Below, piece after piece: positions 20,058-28,860 of a stretch of 64,000 nt of DNA; within the stretch, counting starts at the first letter, position 1, and each line of letters opens with the position of its first letter. The stretch spans positions 169,516-233,515 of the forward strand of contig NZ_JANDJO010000006.1 in the NCBI RefSeq assembly GCF_024331145.1, given 5' to 3'. Origin of the DNA: Shimia sp. CNT1-13L.2 (GTDB lineage Bacteria; Pseudomonadota; Alphaproteobacteria; Rhodobacterales; Rhodobacteraceae). The notes beneath the pieces were generated by a model. It was given only the letters and a program-made list of their open reading frames with translations, did not search any database and had not been told where the DNA came from. The position numbers and the translations under genes are program-made.

Positions 20058-20556
20058 GAGCAAGATCAACGAACCCGCACCGAAATCTGCCGACCCGGCC
20101 AAGCCTGCTGCCCCCGAGGCCGCACCTGCGCCGAAACCGGCAGCCGACTTCAAGGCAAGCCCTGCCCCGGCGGCCCCCAAGGCCAAACCCCCGGCATCGG
20201 TTCTGTCCTCGGACCTGCACATCACCGGTAACCTCAAGACCACCGGTGACATCCAGGTCGAAGGCACTGTCGAAGGCGACATCCGCGCCCACCTGCTGAC
20301 GGTTGGTGAGACTGCCACCATCAAAGGTGAAGTGGTTGCAGATGATGTGGTTGTGAACGGCCGCATCGTGGGCCGCGTGCGTGGCCTCAAGGTGCGCCTG
20401 ACCTCGACCGCGCGTGTCGAAGGCGACATCATCCACAAGACCATCGCGATCGAAAGCGGTGCGCACTTCGAAGGTTCGGTACAGCGTCAGGACGATCCGC
20501 TGACCAAGAAAGCCGCGGCGCCGGCCAAAAAGGCAGCGCCTGCCGCAGACGCATAA
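20047..20556 (+). CDS. Bactofilin
   Basis: The 169-residue protein has an Ala/Pro/Lys-rich disordered N-terminus (to about residue 50). A bactofilin beta-helix core with hydrophobic repeats such as GNLKTTGDIQVEGTVEGDI and VVADDVVVNGRIVGRVRG follows, then an Ala/Lys-rich tail. Bactofilins polymerise without nucleotide into membrane-associated filaments that scaffold cell-wall enzymes. Overlap with the M23 peptidase gene suggests they act together in cell shape. A strong terminator follows. Confidence 0.93.
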   Translation: MFSKSKINEPAPKSADPAKPAAPEAAPAPKPAADFKASPAPAAPKAKPPASVLSSDLHITGNLKTTGDIQVEGTVEGDIRAHLLTVGETATIKGEVVADDVVVNGRIVGRVRGLKVRLTSTARVEGDIIHKTIAIESGAHFEGSVQRQDDPLTKKAAAPAKKAAPAADA

Positions 20557-20579
20557 GCGATTGCAAATACAAAGGAAAA

Positions 20580-20605
20580 CGCCGCCCTTCGAGGCGGCGT
20601 TTTTC
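20580..20605 (+). terminator. Rho-independent terminator after the bactofilin gene
   Basis: CGCCGCC and GGCGGCG form a 7-bp GC stem around a 6-base loop, followed by TTTTTC. It ends the M23 peptidase-bactofilin operon. Confidence 0.9.
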
Positions 20606-20623
20606 ATTGGTCGCTTTCTGTGC

Positions 20624-21595
20624 TTACGGCCCCAGCATCCATTGCCCGTCAGGCCAGAACGCATGGTAGGCAAAGGCGAACATCACATCATGTGGCAGGT
20701 CCCTTCCCTGCCCGTCGCGCACCCGGATTGATCCGACGTCCCGCCCGCTGGCAATGTCGGCGGTGTCCAGCGCGGATGCCTGTCCAGGGGTCCAGCTGAT
20801 CTCAACACCCGCTTCGCGCAGGGTCTTGACCTTGCGCAGCCGTTCCATCGGCCAAGCCCGATCCCCCACCCGAATGACCCGAGCCAGCGCGGGAATGTCA
20901 TGTGGTGGCAACTCACCGCTGTAAAGGAACGGACGGTAGGAGCTGTCGTATCTTTCGTACGGATTGCGGCCGTAACGGCGGTTGAAAGGCGGCTCGGCCA
21001 TCACCAGCGCATCAGGGTTGCGGGTGCGGAACTGGTCCCAGCTTTCAAGCCATGACGGCAGTGGCTTCAACACCCTGCCCGTCAGCTCCCCGACGATGGC
21101 GGTGCCGGTCGCCTGCTGCCACCAGCTTTCGGTTTCACGGTCGTACATGACCATGTCGGAATTGCGCAGTTTACCACTTACACCGAAGGTCAGTATCGCG
21201 TCGGTATTACGTCGGTAATACGACAGTGCGGAATTGCACAGCGGGCAAAAGGTTACCGCAACGGGCGTTCCGTCGATCTCGTCATTCACGATCTCATGCC
21301 AGGTCAGATACCGCAGCGGATAGGCCCTTGGCAGCGATCCCTCAAGCTCGACCGTTATGACAGGTTCCGTGCCCTTTATGCGGGTTTCATCCTTGACGAA
21401 GATGAACTGTGGATCGGAGATCGCCGGTATGCCGTCCTTGGGCGGCCCTCCCGACAGGATCTCGACCCAGTTCGACACAGTTGTCTTGCTGAAGTCCGTG
21501 TTGGGCCATTCGTGTTTCCAGAATGACGGATCGGCGCTTGCGCTGCCCGTAATCCCGATCGCCAAGGCGGTGGCGAGGACGTGTCTCATGAACAT
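20624..21595 (-). CDS. DUF3179 domain protein, secreted
   Basis: The 323-residue protein has a signal peptide (HVLATALAIGITGSASADP) and the DUF3179 hallmarks: PLRYLTWHEIVNDEIDG, VAVTFCPLCNSAL with a CxxC-like pair, and a later ESWWQQATGTAI segment. The family function is unknown; the cysteine pair could bind metal or be redox-active. The ATG at 21595 has GGGAG seven bases upstream, while ATG 21589 is too far and 21664 runs through the upstream terminator. Confidence 0.8.
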   Translation of the reverse strand: MFMRHVLATALAIGITGSASADPSFWKHEWPNTDFSKTTVSNWVEILSGGPPKDGIPAISDPQFIFVKDETRIKGTEPVITVELEGSLPRAYPLRYLTWHEIVNDEIDGTPVAVTFCPLCNSALSYYRRNTDAILTFGVSGKLRNSDMVMYDRETESWWQQATGTAIVGELTGRVLKPLPSWLESWDQFRTRNPDALVMAEPPFNRRYGRNPYERYDSSYRPFLYSGELPPHDIPALARVIRVGDRAWPMERLRKVKTLREAGVEISWTPGQASALDTADIASGRDVGSIRVRDGQGRDLPHDVMFAFAYHAFWPDGQWMLGP

Positions 21596-21635
21596 GAGGG
21601 ATCTCCCTTCCATGCTTGCCGGAAAGGGTGCGACG

Positions 21636-21660
21636 AAAAAGGGGGGCCGCATAGCCCCCC
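21636..21660 (-). terminator. Rho-independent terminator after the cyclophilin pair
   Basis: On the minus strand GGGGGGC pairs with GCCCCCC around a 6-base loop, followed by TTTTT. It separates the two cyclophilin genes from the DUF3179 gene. Confidence 0.9.
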
Positions 21661-21690
21661 TCACAATGGTGTGAATGCCTTTGACCGAGC

Positions 21691-22242
21691 TTATTCGGTC
21701 ACGGTCACCTTTTTCATCATGTCCGGCTGTCCCAGAACGGCACCGTTGCGGCCCTTGCCGCGCTTGATGGCGTCGACAACGTCCATGCCCGCGGTCACCT
21801 TGCCAACCACGGTGTACTGGCCGTCCAGAAAGCCACCTTCGGCAAACATGATGAAGAATTGCGAGTTGGCCGAGTCCGGGCTTTGCGAACGGGCCATGCC
21901 GACGATGCCGCGTTCATAATGCACATCCGAGAACTCGGCAGGCAGATCAGGGCGCGACGAGCCGCCACGGCCTGCCATACGCATGTCACTGCCAATCTTG
22001 CCGAATTGCACGTCACCGGTCTGGGCCATGAAGCCGTCGATGACGCGGTGGAAGACCACGTTGTCATAGGCGCCTTCAGCGGCCAGCGCGGTGATCTGCT
22101 CTACGTGCTTGGGCGCGACGTCTTCGAACAGATCGATGGTGACGGTGCCGTTGGCTTCGCCTTCGATCTCGATTTCGAGACCGCTGGCAAACGCCGGGCC
22201 GGCCATGAGGGCCAGTGCAAAGCCGAGGTTACGCGTCCACAT
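21691..22242 (-). CDS. Periplasmic cyclophilin-type peptidyl-prolyl isomerase
   Basis: The 183-residue protein has a signal peptide (MWTRNLGFALALMAGPAFA) and a cyclophilin domain with the catalytic segment VVFHRVIDGFMAQTGD and SANSQFFIMF. It would catalyse proline isomerisation during folding in the periplasm. Its start overlaps the end of the cytoplasmic paralogue by 14 bases, and the two appear to be a tandem duplication with one member sent outside. Confidence 0.93.
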   Translation of the reverse strand: MWTRNLGFALALMAGPAFASGLEIEIEGEANGTVTIDLFEDVAPKHVEQITALAAEGAYDNVVFHRVIDGFMAQTGDVQFGKIGSDMRMAGRGGSSRPDLPAEFSDVHYERGIVGMARSQSPDSANSQFFIMFAEGGFLDGQYTVVGKVTAGMDVVDAIKRGKGRNGAVLGQPDMMKKVTVTE

Positions 22243-22741
22243 CGGCCGCCACCTTCACCGAAACCATGCGGTCGGGATACATCGGCGGCTCGCCGCGCAC
22301 GATGGCGTCGACGTGGTCCATGCCTTCGATGACACGACCGTAAACGGTGTATTGGCCGTTCAGGAAGTGGTTGTCCTTGAAGTTGATGAAGAACTGCGAG
22401 TTCGCGCTGTCGGGCATCTGGCTGCGGGCTGCACCAAGGGTGCCGCGATCATGCGGGATGCGCGAGAATTCGGCCTTGAGGTTCGGCAGGTCCGAACCGC
22501 CGGTGCCGGCGCGGCGCAGATCAAAGTTGTTTTCCATGTTGCCGTTGGCAACATCGCCGGTCTGGGCCATGAAGCCGTCGATCACACGGTGGAAGGCAAC
22601 GTTGTCATACTGACCCGAGCGTGCCAGTTCTTTCATGCGTTCGCAGTGACCCGGCGCGATGTCGGTCAGCAGTTCGATTACGACGGTGCCGTCTTTCAGC
22701 TCCATCAGGATGGTGTTTTCGGGATCTTTGATCTCGGCCAT
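22229..22741 (-). CDS. Cytoplasmic cyclophilin-type peptidyl-prolyl isomerase
   Basis: The 170-residue cyclophilin lacks a signal peptide. Core motifs NVAFHRVIDGFMAQTGD and SANSQFFINF, with the active-site Arg, are intact. It is the first gene of a two-gene operon with the secreted paralogue and is divergent from pgk. Confidence 0.94.
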   Translation of the reverse strand: MAEIKDPENTILMELKDGTVVIELLTDIAPGHCERMKELARSGQYDNVAFHRVIDGFMAQTGDVANGNMENNFDLRRAGTGGSDLPNLKAEFSRIPHDRGTLGAARSQMPDSANSQFFINFKDNHFLNGQYTVYGRVIEGMDHVDAIVRGEPPMYPDRMVSVKVAADVDA

Positions 22742-22816
22742 GGGGCCCTCCTGTCATGTCTTTGGGCGCTAGTTAATCATGCCGCACGCGAAAGCCAAGC
22801 CGCCCCATTGACCTAA

Positions 22817-22842
22817 GCCGCGTTTCCTATAGAGAACGCGGC
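22817..22842. repeat. Inverted repeat in the pgk/cyclophilin intergenic region
   Basis: GCCGCGTT and AACGCGGC are 8-bp perfect arms around ten bases that include TATAGA. The element lies 29 bases before pgk. It could be an operator over the pgk promoter or a 5'-UTR hairpin. Confidence 0.4.
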
Positions 22843-22870
22843 AAATGTTTTCATTTTCGGAGTTGCAAAG

Positions 22871-24061
22871 ATGGGCTGGAAAACACTCGACGAGATGGAC
22901 CTGAGCGGCAAGCGCGTTCTGACCCGCGTGGATATCAATGTGCCGATCGTGGATGGGGTTGTGACCGATGCGACCCGTATCCGGCGTATCGCCCCCACCG
23001 TGAAGCATATCCTCGAAGCCGGTGGCCGTCCGGTTCTGCTCGCACACTTTGGTCGCCCCGGTGGCGAGCGCCGCGCCAACCTATCGCTGGAACAGCTGGT
23101 CCCGACCCTGGAACGCGCCTTCGAAGCACCCGTCGCCTTTGCCGCCGACTGTGTTGGCACCGAGGCCGAACTGGCGGCGGAAACCCTGCAACCGGGTCAG
23201 GTGCTGCTGCTGGAAAACACCCGCTTCCATGCCGGTGAAACCAAGAACGACGCCGACCTTGCCGCTGGCATGGCCAAGCTGGGCGATGTCTATTGTAACG
23301 ATGCCTTCTCGGCGGCGCACCGTGCGCACAGCTCGACCGAGGGTCTTGCCCGCCTGCTGCCCGCGTGCGCAGGCCGCCTGATGCAGGCCGAACTCGAAGC
23401 GCTGGAAAGCGCGCTTGGCAAGCCGAACCGCCCCGTTACTGCGGTTGTCGGTGGTGCGAAAGTGTCGACCAAGCTGGAACTGCTGTCGAACCTGATCGAG
23501 AAGGTCGACAACCTTGTGATCGGTGGCGGCATGGCCAACACCTTCCTTGCGGCCAAGGGCTATGACATCGGTGTCTCGCTGGCCGAACGCCTGATGGTGG
23601 ATACCGCCAACGAGATCATGGCCAAGGCCGAAAGCACCGGCTGCAACATCCTGTTGCCGACCGACATCGTCGTGGCCCGCAAGTTCGAAGCCCACGCTGA
23701 CCACGAAATTCTGCCGCTGGACGCCTGCCCCGACGACGCGATGATCCTTGATGCCGGCCCTGCCAGCGTCGAGGCCATTGCCGCGGTTCTGTCCGAGAGC
23801 AAGACCCTGATCTGGAACGGCCCGCTGGGCGCCTTCGAAATCGAACCCTTCGACGCGGCCACCAACGCGGCCGCCCTCAAGGCTGCGGCCCTGACCCGCT
23901 CGGGCCAGCTGGTCTCGGTTGCCGGCGGTGGCGATACCGTTTCCGCGCTGAACGCGTCGGGCGCTGCGGGTGACTTCAGCTATATCTCGACCGCTGGTGG
24001 CGCCTTCCTTGAGTGGATGGAAGGCAAGGTTCTGCCCGGCGTCGCGGCACTCGAGCAATAA
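22871..24061 (+). CDS. pgk: Phosphoglycerate kinase
   Basis: The 396-residue enzyme has the PGK signature [12 protein letters not shown] at residues 16-27. The substrate-binding HFGRPGG and the nucleotide-binding [10 protein letters not shown] and [11 protein letters not shown] motifs follow. It interconverts 1,3-bisphosphoglycerate and 3-phosphoglycerate with ATP formation in glycolysis. Class I aldolase follows on the same strand after 142 bases. Confidence 0.97.
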   Translation: MGWKTLDEMDLSGKRVLTRVDINVPIVDGVVTDATRIRRIAPTVKHILEAGGRPVLLAHFGRPGGERRANLSLEQLVPTLERAFEAPVAFAADCVGTEAELAAETLQPGQVLLLENTRFHAGETKNDADLAAGMAKLGDVYCNDAFSAAHRAHSSTEGLARLLPACAGRLMQAELEALESALGKPNRPVTAVVGGAKVSTKLELLSNLIEKVDNLVIGGGMANTFLAAKGYDIGVSLAERLMVDTANEIMAKAESTGCNILLPTDIVVARKFEAHADHEILPLDACPDDAMILDAGPASVEAIAAVLSESKTLIWNGPLGAFEIEPFDAATNAAALKAAALTRSGQLVSVAGGGDTVSALNASGAAGDFSYISTAGGAFLEWMEGKVLPGVAALEQ

Positions 24062-24203
24062 GATCAGGCGGGGCGCGAATTTCGGGATCAACCGCAGCCC
24101 GTTAGCGCCACCACGATTGCATGACGCGCCCTGCTGTCCTATGAGCGGGGCGCATTCATTATGCATCTGCGGAAATTGCAATTTTTCAAGGGCGGGAACA
24201 GAT

Positions 24204-25097
24204 ATGTCCAACCAAGCACAAATCGAAAAGATGACCTCCGGCGCCGGTTTCATTGCCGCCCTTGACCAGAGCGGTGGCTCGACCCCGAAAGCTCTGCGTC
24301 TCTATGGCGTCGAAGAAGACCAGTACGGTTCCGAAGCCGAAATGTTCGACATGATCCACGCCATGCGCGCGCGCATCGCGATGGCCCCGGCCTTTACCGG
24401 CGAGCGTGTGATCGGTGCGATCCTGTTCGAAATGACCATGGACCGCGAGATCGACGGCAAATCCACCGCCGCCTACATGTGGGAAGAGCGTGGCGTCGTG
24501 CCTTTCCTGAAGGTCGACAAGGGTCTGGCTGACGAAGAAAACGGCGTTCAGCTGATGAAACCGATGCCCGAACTCGACGCGCTTTGCGAACGTGCGGTCA
24601 AGGCGGGTATCTTCGGCACCAAGATGCGCTCGGTCATCAGCGCCGCGAACGCTGAAGGCATCGCCGCCATCGTCGCGCAGCAGTTCGAAGTTGGCAAACA
24701 GATCCTTGGCCACGGCCTTGTGCCGATCATCGAGCCGGAAGTGACCATCTCGATCGCAGACAAGGCAGAAGCGGAAGACATCCTGCTGGCAGAGATCACC
24801 AAACAGCTGGACGCCCTGCCGGAAGATCAGCAGATCATGCTCAAGCTGACCCTGCCGGAAACCGCGAACCACTACAAACCGCTGGTGGACCACCCTCGCG
24901 TGATGCGTGTCGTGGCCCTGTCGGGCGGTTACAGCCGTGACGAAGCCAACGAGCGCCTGTCGAACAACACCGGCGTCATCGCGTCGTTCTCGCGCGCCCT
25001 GACCGAAGGCCTGTCTGCACAGCAGTCGGACGAGGCGTTCAACAGCACCATCGCCGGCACCATCGACAGCATCTACAACGCATCCGTTGCGGGCTAA
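24204..25097 (+). CDS. Class I fructose-bisphosphate aldolase
   Basis: The 297-residue protein starts [29 protein letters not shown], the pattern of bacterial class I (FdaB-type) aldolases. FLKVDKGL and GIFGTKMRS segments are the expected places for active-site lysines. It splits fructose 1,6-bisphosphate into dihydroxyacetone phosphate and glyceraldehyde 3-phosphate by a Schiff base, without metal. An upstream in-frame extension to 23970 lies inside pgk and was rejected. It ends four bases into the convergent LysR-type gene. Confidence 0.92.
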   Translation: MSNQAQIEKMTSGAGFIAALDQSGGSTPKALRLYGVEEDQYGSEAEMFDMIHAMRARIAMAPAFTGERVIGAILFEMTMDREIDGKSTAAYMWEERGVVPFLKVDKGLADEENGVQLMKPMPELDALCERAVKAGIFGTKMRSVISAANAEGIAAIVAQQFEVGKQILGHGLVPIIEPEVTISIADKAEAEDILLAEITKQLDALPEDQQIMLKLTLPETANHYKPLVDHPRVMRVVALSGGYSRDEANERLSNNTGVIASFSRALTEGLSAQQSDEAFNSTIAGTIDSIYNASVAG

Positions 25098-26032
25098 GGT
25101 CTCAGGGCCGTTACGCGGTCTTTGAACACATCTGACACGACGGTTTCCGCGGCATCGCGGAACCGTCTCATGAGGGCGGGTTTGCCCGAGGTTTTGCGCC
25201 ACAACAGGCCAACCGTTCGATAAAGCCCGCCTTTCATCGGCACCACCACCACATCGCCGTCTGTCTCATGCACTTCCGACCGCACATAAAGCGATGGAAG
25301 CAACGTTACCCCCATGTTCATCGCAACCATCTGGCGCAGGGCGTCCAGGCTGGTGCCTTCATAGTCATCGCGCAGGTTGGCCCCGGCGTCGGCGCTCAGG
25401 CGGGCGATCTGTGTCTTCAGCGCATATGTCGCCCCAAGTGACAGCATATCCAGGCCTTCAAGGTCGTGCTTTTCGATCAGGGCCTTGCCCGCCAACGGAT
25501 GATCCCGCGCCACGGCCAGCAACAGGGGTTCACGGTAAAGCGGCACCGAGACCAGATCGTCGGAACGCACCGGCAGTTGCGCCAGCACAAGATCGTGTCG
25601 CCCGGTCTTCAGCTCTTCGAGCAGCTCCGCCGGCGCGCCATCCCGCGCCAGCAGTTTCAGATCAGGGTGTACCGCGTGCAGGTGGCGCAGGAGTTGCGGC
25701 AGGACATAGGGGCCGATGGTCGAGGTCGCCGCAAGCCGCAGGGTGCCGGATACCCCTTCTTGCAGGGATTGAGAGAGCCCCATCAACTGCTCGACACCGT
25801 CGAGAATGCCCTGGCAATGCCCCAGAACTTCGCGCCCCGCAGGTGTCAGCACAACGCCGCGCCGTCCGCGTTCGACGAGGGCAACCTCCAGTGTGGATTC
25901 GAGCGCGGTGATCTGCTGACTTAGCGAGGGCTGGCTGAGGTCCAGCTGTTCGGCCGCGCGCCGGTATTGGCCGCACTGGGCCAGCACGGCGAAATAGCGC
26001 AGTTGCTTCAGCGTCGGCAGGGGATCTTGCAT
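25094..26032 (-). CDS. OxyR-like LysR-family regulator lacking the redox cysteine pair
   Basis: The 312-residue protein has an N-terminal winged helix ([32 protein letters not shown]) and a LysR effector domain. That domain aligns with E. coli OxyR around residues 195-240, ending [21 protein letters not shown] against ATSLETLRNMVAAGSGITLLP. In this alignment the OxyR redox cysteines 199 and 208 correspond to Ala204 and Ser213; only Cys20 and Cys73, in the DNA-binding half and linker, remain. Disulfide sensing like OxyR is therefore unlikely. AGGTGG lies six bases before the ATG. It is divergent from two small genes and convergent with aldolase. Confidence 0.85.
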   Translation of the reverse strand: MQDPLPTLKQLRYFAVLAQCGQYRRAAEQLDLSQPSLSQQITALESTLEVALVERGRRGVVLTPAGREVLGHCQGILDGVEQLMGLSQSLQEGVSGTLRLAATSTIGPYVLPQLLRHLHAVHPDLKLLARDGAPAELLEELKTGRHDLVLAQLPVRSDDLVSVPLYREPLLLAVARDHPLAGKALIEKHDLEGLDMLSLGATYALKTQIARLSADAGANLRDDYEGTSLDALRQMVAMNMGVTLLPSLYVRSEVHETDGDVVVVPMKGGLYRTVGLLWRKTSGKPALMRRFRDAAETVVSDVFKDRVTALRP

Positions 26033-26047
26033 GAGTAGCCACCTAAT

Positions 26048-26062
26048 ATAGGAAAAACCTAA
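26048..26062. promoter_or_regulatory. OxyR-type half-site in the regulator's divergent promoter
   Basis: The intergenic region holds ATAG-N7-CTAA, one base off the ATAG-N7-CTAT half of the E. coli OxyR consensus. It lies 16 bases upstream of the regulator start, consistent with autoregulation. The second half-site is not recognisable. Confidence 0.35.
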
Positions 26063-26163
26063 GTTACTAAGTGGAAAATTAGCATTCTTTCTATGATTGC
26101 AATGCCCATCTCATCACCAGCAGGGAACTCCTGCGTTTTCGCAAACCAGATGGGAGGCTTGGC

Positions 26164-26433
26164 ATGACCAGCAAAATCGTACAGCGCGTTGAGTCCTTGG
26201 CGGCACATGTTTCGGCGCTGAGGACGCGTCACCGGAAACTCGACCGGCAGATCCTCGAGGAACAGCACCGCCCCGCACCGGACTATGGCAAGCTGCGCTG
26301 GCTCAAGGCACGCCGTCTTGTCCTGCGCGATCAGGTGGCGCGCTACGAAGGTCTGATGTCATCGCTCAAGCCTCTCGCTGGCCATTCGCTTGCCCGCAAA
26401 GGTGCCTCTGCCTATCAGGAAGGAGCCGCGTGA
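26164..26433 (+). CDS. YdcH/DUF465-like small helical protein
   Basis: The 89-residue protein is predicted to be mostly helical. The central pattern HRKLDRQILEEQ followed by P-x-DYGKLRWLKARRLVLRDQV resembles the DUF465 (YdcH) pattern, a short antiparallel coiled coil of unknown function. GGGAGG is placed before the ATG. It is divergent from the OxyR-like regulator, and its stop codon overlaps the next start by one base. Confidence 0.6.
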   Translation: MTSKIVQRVESLAAHVSALRTRHRKLDRQILEEQHRPAPDYGKLRWLKARRLVLRDQVARYEGLMSSLKPLAGHSLARKGASAYQEGAA

Positions 26434-26624
26434 TGGGGTTTCTGAATTTCCTGAACGCCTCGCGGCTCATGCAGAGTTCCAAGATCGACGAGTTGGTCGA
26501 AGCCCTTGGAGAGGATGATGACGGGCCGGACGGCGGGAGCTTCAGGCGGCGCAAGCGGGACAAGCACCTGTCCATCAAGCCGCGCAAACGCAAGAAGCGC
26601 AGCTTTGACTGGTTCGACGACTGA
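26433..26624 (+). CDS. Unrecognised 63-residue basic protein
   Basis: The product is a short hydrophobic N-terminus (MGFLNFLNASRLM), an acidic middle with DDDGPDGG, and a strongly basic C-terminal third (RRRKRD and KPRKRKKR) ending in SFDWFDD. No family was recognised. AGGAG lies seven bases before the ATG, and the ATG shares its A with the stop of the YdcH-like gene, so translational coupling is likely. The GTG at 26430 is an alternative start. The basic tail suggests nucleic-acid or phosphate binding, which is inference only. Confidence 0.6.
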   Translation: MGFLNFLNASRLMQSSKIDELVEALGEDDDGPDGGSFRRRKRDKHLSIKPRKRKKRSFDWFDD

Positions 26625-26630
26625 ATTTTG

Positions 26631-26662
26631 AAGGTCTCGCCGGGGGCGCCCGGCGGGGCCTT
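26631..26662 (+). terminator. Hairpin after the 63-residue gene
   Basis: A 14-bp stem with a 4-base loop forms; two of its pairs are G-U only in plus-strand RNA, which points to plus-strand transcripts. No T-run follows. It lies between the small operon and the convergent aidB stop. Confidence 0.5.
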
Positions 26663-26666
26663 CGGG

Positions 26667-28286
26667 TCAAGCCAGCCGCGAGAGAATACCCTCGGTGTCC
26701 AACCCGCTCACGGAACCTGCCACGCTGCCACGCTGCTGGGCAACGCGGCTGGTGATGAACCCATCGACAACCGCATTGGGCGCGGTGCGCATCAGCGCCG
26801 CTGCTGTCAGCAACGAGGCGAGGTTCTCGGCAAACCAGCGGGCCTCGTGTTCGGCAGGCAGGGCTGGCCAGCGGTCACGGTGCTGGCGAAGTGCCGCGTC
26901 ATAGCGGGCATCTGTCCCGCGCGCACCATCGAGCACGGCATTCAGGGCATCTACCGCACGCGGTTCACGGGCCAAGGTGCGCATGATGTCGAGGCAGATC
27001 ACATTCCCCGATCCCTCCCAGATCGAGTTGAGCGGCGCCTCCTTGTAGAGCATCGGCATTGGCGTGTCCTCGACGTAGCCCATCCCGCCAAGCACCTCCA
27101 TCGCCTCGGCCACGACGGAAATGCACCGTTTGTTTGAAAGGTACTTGGCCAGCGCGACACCGACCCGGGCCAGGGCGCGGGCCTCTTCATCATCGCGGTC
27201 AAAGGCCTGGGCGAGGAACATAGACACCGACAGCGCGCCTTCCCAATCAAGCGCGAGATCGGCCAGAACCGAGCGCATCAGAGGCTGGTCGATCAGGCGA
27301 CGCTGAAAGGCGGAGCGGTGAGAGACCCAGTAGTGTGCCTCGGAGAGGGCGGCCCGCATCAGGGCGGCCGGGGCAATCGCGGTATCAAGCCGCGTGTGGT
27401 GCACCATCTCGATGATGGTCCGCACCCCTGCCCCTTCGTCGCCAAGACGATAGGCCAGCGTGTCGTGATATTCGATTTCGGAACTGGCGTTCGCCTGATT
27501 GCCAAGCTTGTTCTTGAGCCGTTGCAGGCGGATCGAATTGCGCTCTCCCTCAAGCCAGCGCGGCACAAGGAAACAGGTCAGCCCGCCTTCTGCCTGCGCG
27601 AGGGTCAGGAAACCGTCGCACATCGGGGCCGAACAGAACCACTTGTGCCCGCGCAGGCGATAGTGGTCGCCATCGCGGGTGGCAATCGTGCTGTTGGCAC
27701 GGACATCGGAACCACCCTGTTTTTCGGTCATCGCCATGCCAAGGGTCGCGCCCGCCTTTTGATCTATGGGCCGGATCGACGGGTCATAGACGCCGGACGT
27801 CAGCTTGGGTGCCCATATCTCGGAAAGTTGCGCATCGTTGCGCAGGGCCGGAACAGCGGCATAGGTCATGGTCATCGGGCACCCTGCGCCCGGTTCGACC
27901 TGCATCTGGTAATAAACAAGGGCCGCATGGGTGGCGTGACCGCCGGGTTTCCCATCCCATGCGGTCGCGGCATATCCCGCACCAAGCCCCGTTTCCATAA
28001 CCCTGTGATAGCCGGGATTGAACGTCACCTCGTCCAGACGCCGCCCGCCCCTGTCAAACAGCTTGAGACGCGGCAAATCACGCTGGGCATCCTCGGCCGC
28101 CTGACGCAGGTTTTCGTCGCCATATGTTTTGCCCGCCTGCGCCAGGTGATCCAACCGGGCGCCCGCGGCTTCGGCTGCTTCGCGAAGCGGCAGGTCTTCG
28201 GACCAGAGATCACGCCCTCCCCGGACGTCGGGCTGGTTCATCACCTCGTGTGTGCCTAAATGGCGGCTTGCCTGTGACTGTGTCAT
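26667..28286 (-). CDS. aidB: AidB-type acyl-CoA dehydrogenase-like flavoprotein
   Basis: The 539-residue protein has the extended AidB layout, longer than ordinary acyl-CoA dehydrogenases. GRRLDEVTFNPGYH is near residue 80, PMTMTYAAVPAL near 138, and GMAMTEKQGGSDVRANS near 183. HKWFCSAPMCDGFLTLAQA is near 224 and the C-terminal IWEGSGNVICLDIMR near 425. AidB protects DNA against alkylation in E. coli, by a mechanism still debated; it binds FAD and DNA. No Ada-type gene is nearby. AGGAG precedes the ATG. Confidence 0.88.
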   Translation of the reverse strand: MTQSQASRHLGTHEVMNQPDVRGGRDLWSEDLPLREAAEAAGARLDHLAQAGKTYGDENLRQAAEDAQRDLPRLKLFDRGGRRLDEVTFNPGYHRVMETGLGAGYAATAWDGKPGGHATHAALVYYQMQVEPGAGCPMTMTYAAVPALRNDAQLSEIWAPKLTSGVYDPSIRPIDQKAGATLGMAMTEKQGGSDVRANSTIATRDGDHYRLRGHKWFCSAPMCDGFLTLAQAEGGLTCFLVPRWLEGERNSIRLQRLKNKLGNQANASSEIEYHDTLAYRLGDEGAGVRTIIEMVHHTRLDTAIAPAALMRAALSEAHYWVSHRSAFQRRLIDQPLMRSVLADLALDWEGALSVSMFLAQAFDRDDEEARALARVGVALAKYLSNKRCISVVAEAMEVLGGMGYVEDTPMPMLYKEAPLNSIWEGSGNVICLDIMRTLAREPRAVDALNAVLDGARGTDARYDAALRQHRDRWPALPAEHEARWFAENLASLLTAAALMRTAPNAVVDGFITSRVAQQRGSVAGSVSGLDTEGILSRLA

Positions 28287-28450
28287 GATGTGCTCCTCCG
28301 GTCCCGACGCTACCCTTGTGGTTGCACCTGTTGCCAGAAAGCCGTTGCGTCATGATTTGGTGACATCCGTGATTTTTGGGGATTCACAGGGAGTCTGCCT
28401 TGTGGCATAGTGCGTGCAGACGCCCGAAAAAGGGTGCGTAAGAGGCAGAA

Positions 28451-28753
28451 ATGACAGCACAAAAATCACGTCCCGCGTTTGGTGCGCTCCTGTTTTTCGG
28501 AGTGGCGATGGTGCTGTCGTCGATTTTCACTTTCGCTGCCGTTCAGGGCGACTATGGCCTGTTCCGCCGGGTCGAGGTCGAAGCGGAAAAGGCCAAGCTG
28601 GATGCGGAACTGGCCCAGCTGCAGGCCGAAGTCATGCGCATGGAAAACCTGACACAACGCCTCTCCGATGAATATCTGGACCTTGATCTGCTGGATCAGC
28701 AGGCGCGCGATGTTCTTGGCCTGATCCGTACGGATGAAATTGTGATCCGCTAA
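28451..28753 (+). CDS. ftsB: FtsB/DivIC family septum formation initiator
   Basis: The 100-residue protein has one N-terminal membrane helix (GALLFFGVAMVLSSIFTFAAV). A coiled coil from about residue 40 to 75 (VEVEAEKAKLDAELAQLQAE) follows, then a conserved C-terminal LLDQQARDVLGLIRTDEIVI. FtsB bridges FtsQ and FtsL in the divisome. The position just before pdhA is common in alphaproteobacteria. A separate promoter region of 107 bases lies between it and pdhA. Confidence 0.9.
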   Translation: MTAQKSRPAFGALLFFGVAMVLSSIFTFAAVQGDYGLFRRVEVEAEKAKLDAELAQLQAEVMRMENLTQRLSDEYLDLDLLDQQARDVLGLIRTDEIVIR

Positions 28754-28821
28754 GGCGCGATACCTCCTCAACTTTCTGAATATTTCCTCTACCAACGCGC
28801 AAGTTGTTGGGTTATCATTTT

Positions 28822-28835
28822 GTTTAACGTTAAAC
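28822..28835. promoter_or_regulatory. 14-bp perfect palindrome upstream of pdhA
   Basis: GTTTAACGTTAAAC is a perfect palindrome with a central CG, 26 bases before the pdhA ATG. Central-CG palindromes of this length are typical operators of LacI-family regulators, some of which (such as CceR in Rhodobacter) control central carbon genes. Which protein binds is unknown. Confidence 0.5.
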
Positions 28836-28860
28836 TATTTTTGCCTGCTGGGAGGACAAA

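Noticed and set aside
22808..22833. TTGACC...TATAGA promoter for pgk
   Set aside because: The spacer is only 14 bases, too short for a normal sigma-70 promoter.
23970..24203. N-terminal extension of aldolase
   Set aside because: It lies in a shifted frame over the end of pgk, and the conserved aldolase N-terminus starts at 24204 with its own upstream region.
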